Source: Nautiliaceae bacterium
GTDB taxonomy: Bacteria; Campylobacterota; Campylobacteria; Campylobacterales; Nautiliaceae
Assembly (NCBI GenBank): GCA_027062985.1
Contig: JAMOSR010000009.1
Location: 1-13,451 of the forward strand
Reading direction: 5' to 3'
DNA: 13,451 bases
Positions 12,766 through 13,451 of this stretch are shown here, piece by piece. Position 1 is the first letter of the stretch. Each line of letters opens with the position of its first letter. The translations under genes and the position numbers were made by a program. The notes under the pieces were generated by a model. The model was not told the origin of the DNA, made no database searches, and saw nothing but the letters and a program-made list of their open reading frames with translations.

Positions 12766-13451
<686 letters not shown>

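Overview
The window looks like chromosome of a Campylobacterota (epsilonproteobacterial) species, most plausibly Nautiliales (Nautilia/Caminibacter-like). The evidence is AT-rich DNA, a RpoA with the Campylobacterota-type 'AHPIRR' segment in its N-terminal domain, the cluster flgB-flgC-fliE-PBP divergent from ftsW-murG (an order I recall from Helicobacter and Campylobacter), and a small heat-shock protein of the kind found in thermophilic members. Genus-level placement is inference. No mobile element, phage gene, CRISPR array, tRNA or rRNA is visible.

Layout. (1) 1-170, minus: 5' part of a thioredoxin-like [2Fe-2S] ferredoxin gene with its own -10 box. (2) 229-5354, minus: one tightly packed ten-gene unit, rpmJ-rpsM-rpsK-rpsD-rpoA-rplQ-nfu-(small unknown)-murE-macrodomain, with gaps of 13 nt or less or overlaps throughout. 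It starts from an extended -10 promoter at about 5467-5475 and has a leader of about 105 nt that can fold into a hairpin plus pseudoknot reaching the rpmJ Shine-Dalgarno. It joins translation and transcription machinery to Fe-S assembly and peptidoglycan precursor synthesis. (3) 5583-6875, minus: purine permease of the AzgA/PbuG type. (4) 6984-7406, minus: Hsp20 with a near-consensus sigma70 promoter, overlapping palindromes and a terminator that includes its stop codon. (5) 7500-11535, minus: flgB-flgC-fliE-PBP(FtsI-like)-mscS, headed by a sigma54 promoter. (6) 11624-13451, plus: ftsW and the 5' part of murG.

Functional threads. MurE, FtsW, the FtsI-type transpeptidase and MurG together cover several steps of cell-wall synthesis and septation. 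The transpeptidase lies in a flagellar rod operon behind a sigma54 promoter, 88 bp from the divergent FtsW gene.

Main things outside the gene list. First, a dispersed heptamer repeat family (consensus about RTKRARA) occurs as four separate arrays, each of exactly four units (28 bp). Two lie in-frame and inverted inside murE, one lies just upstream of the rpmJ promoter, and one supplies the start-codon region of murG, putting ATGs in all three frames. Second, the rpmJ/alpha-operon leader has a fold that resembles in topology the alpha-operon pseudoknot of enteric bacteria, but in an unrelated sequence.
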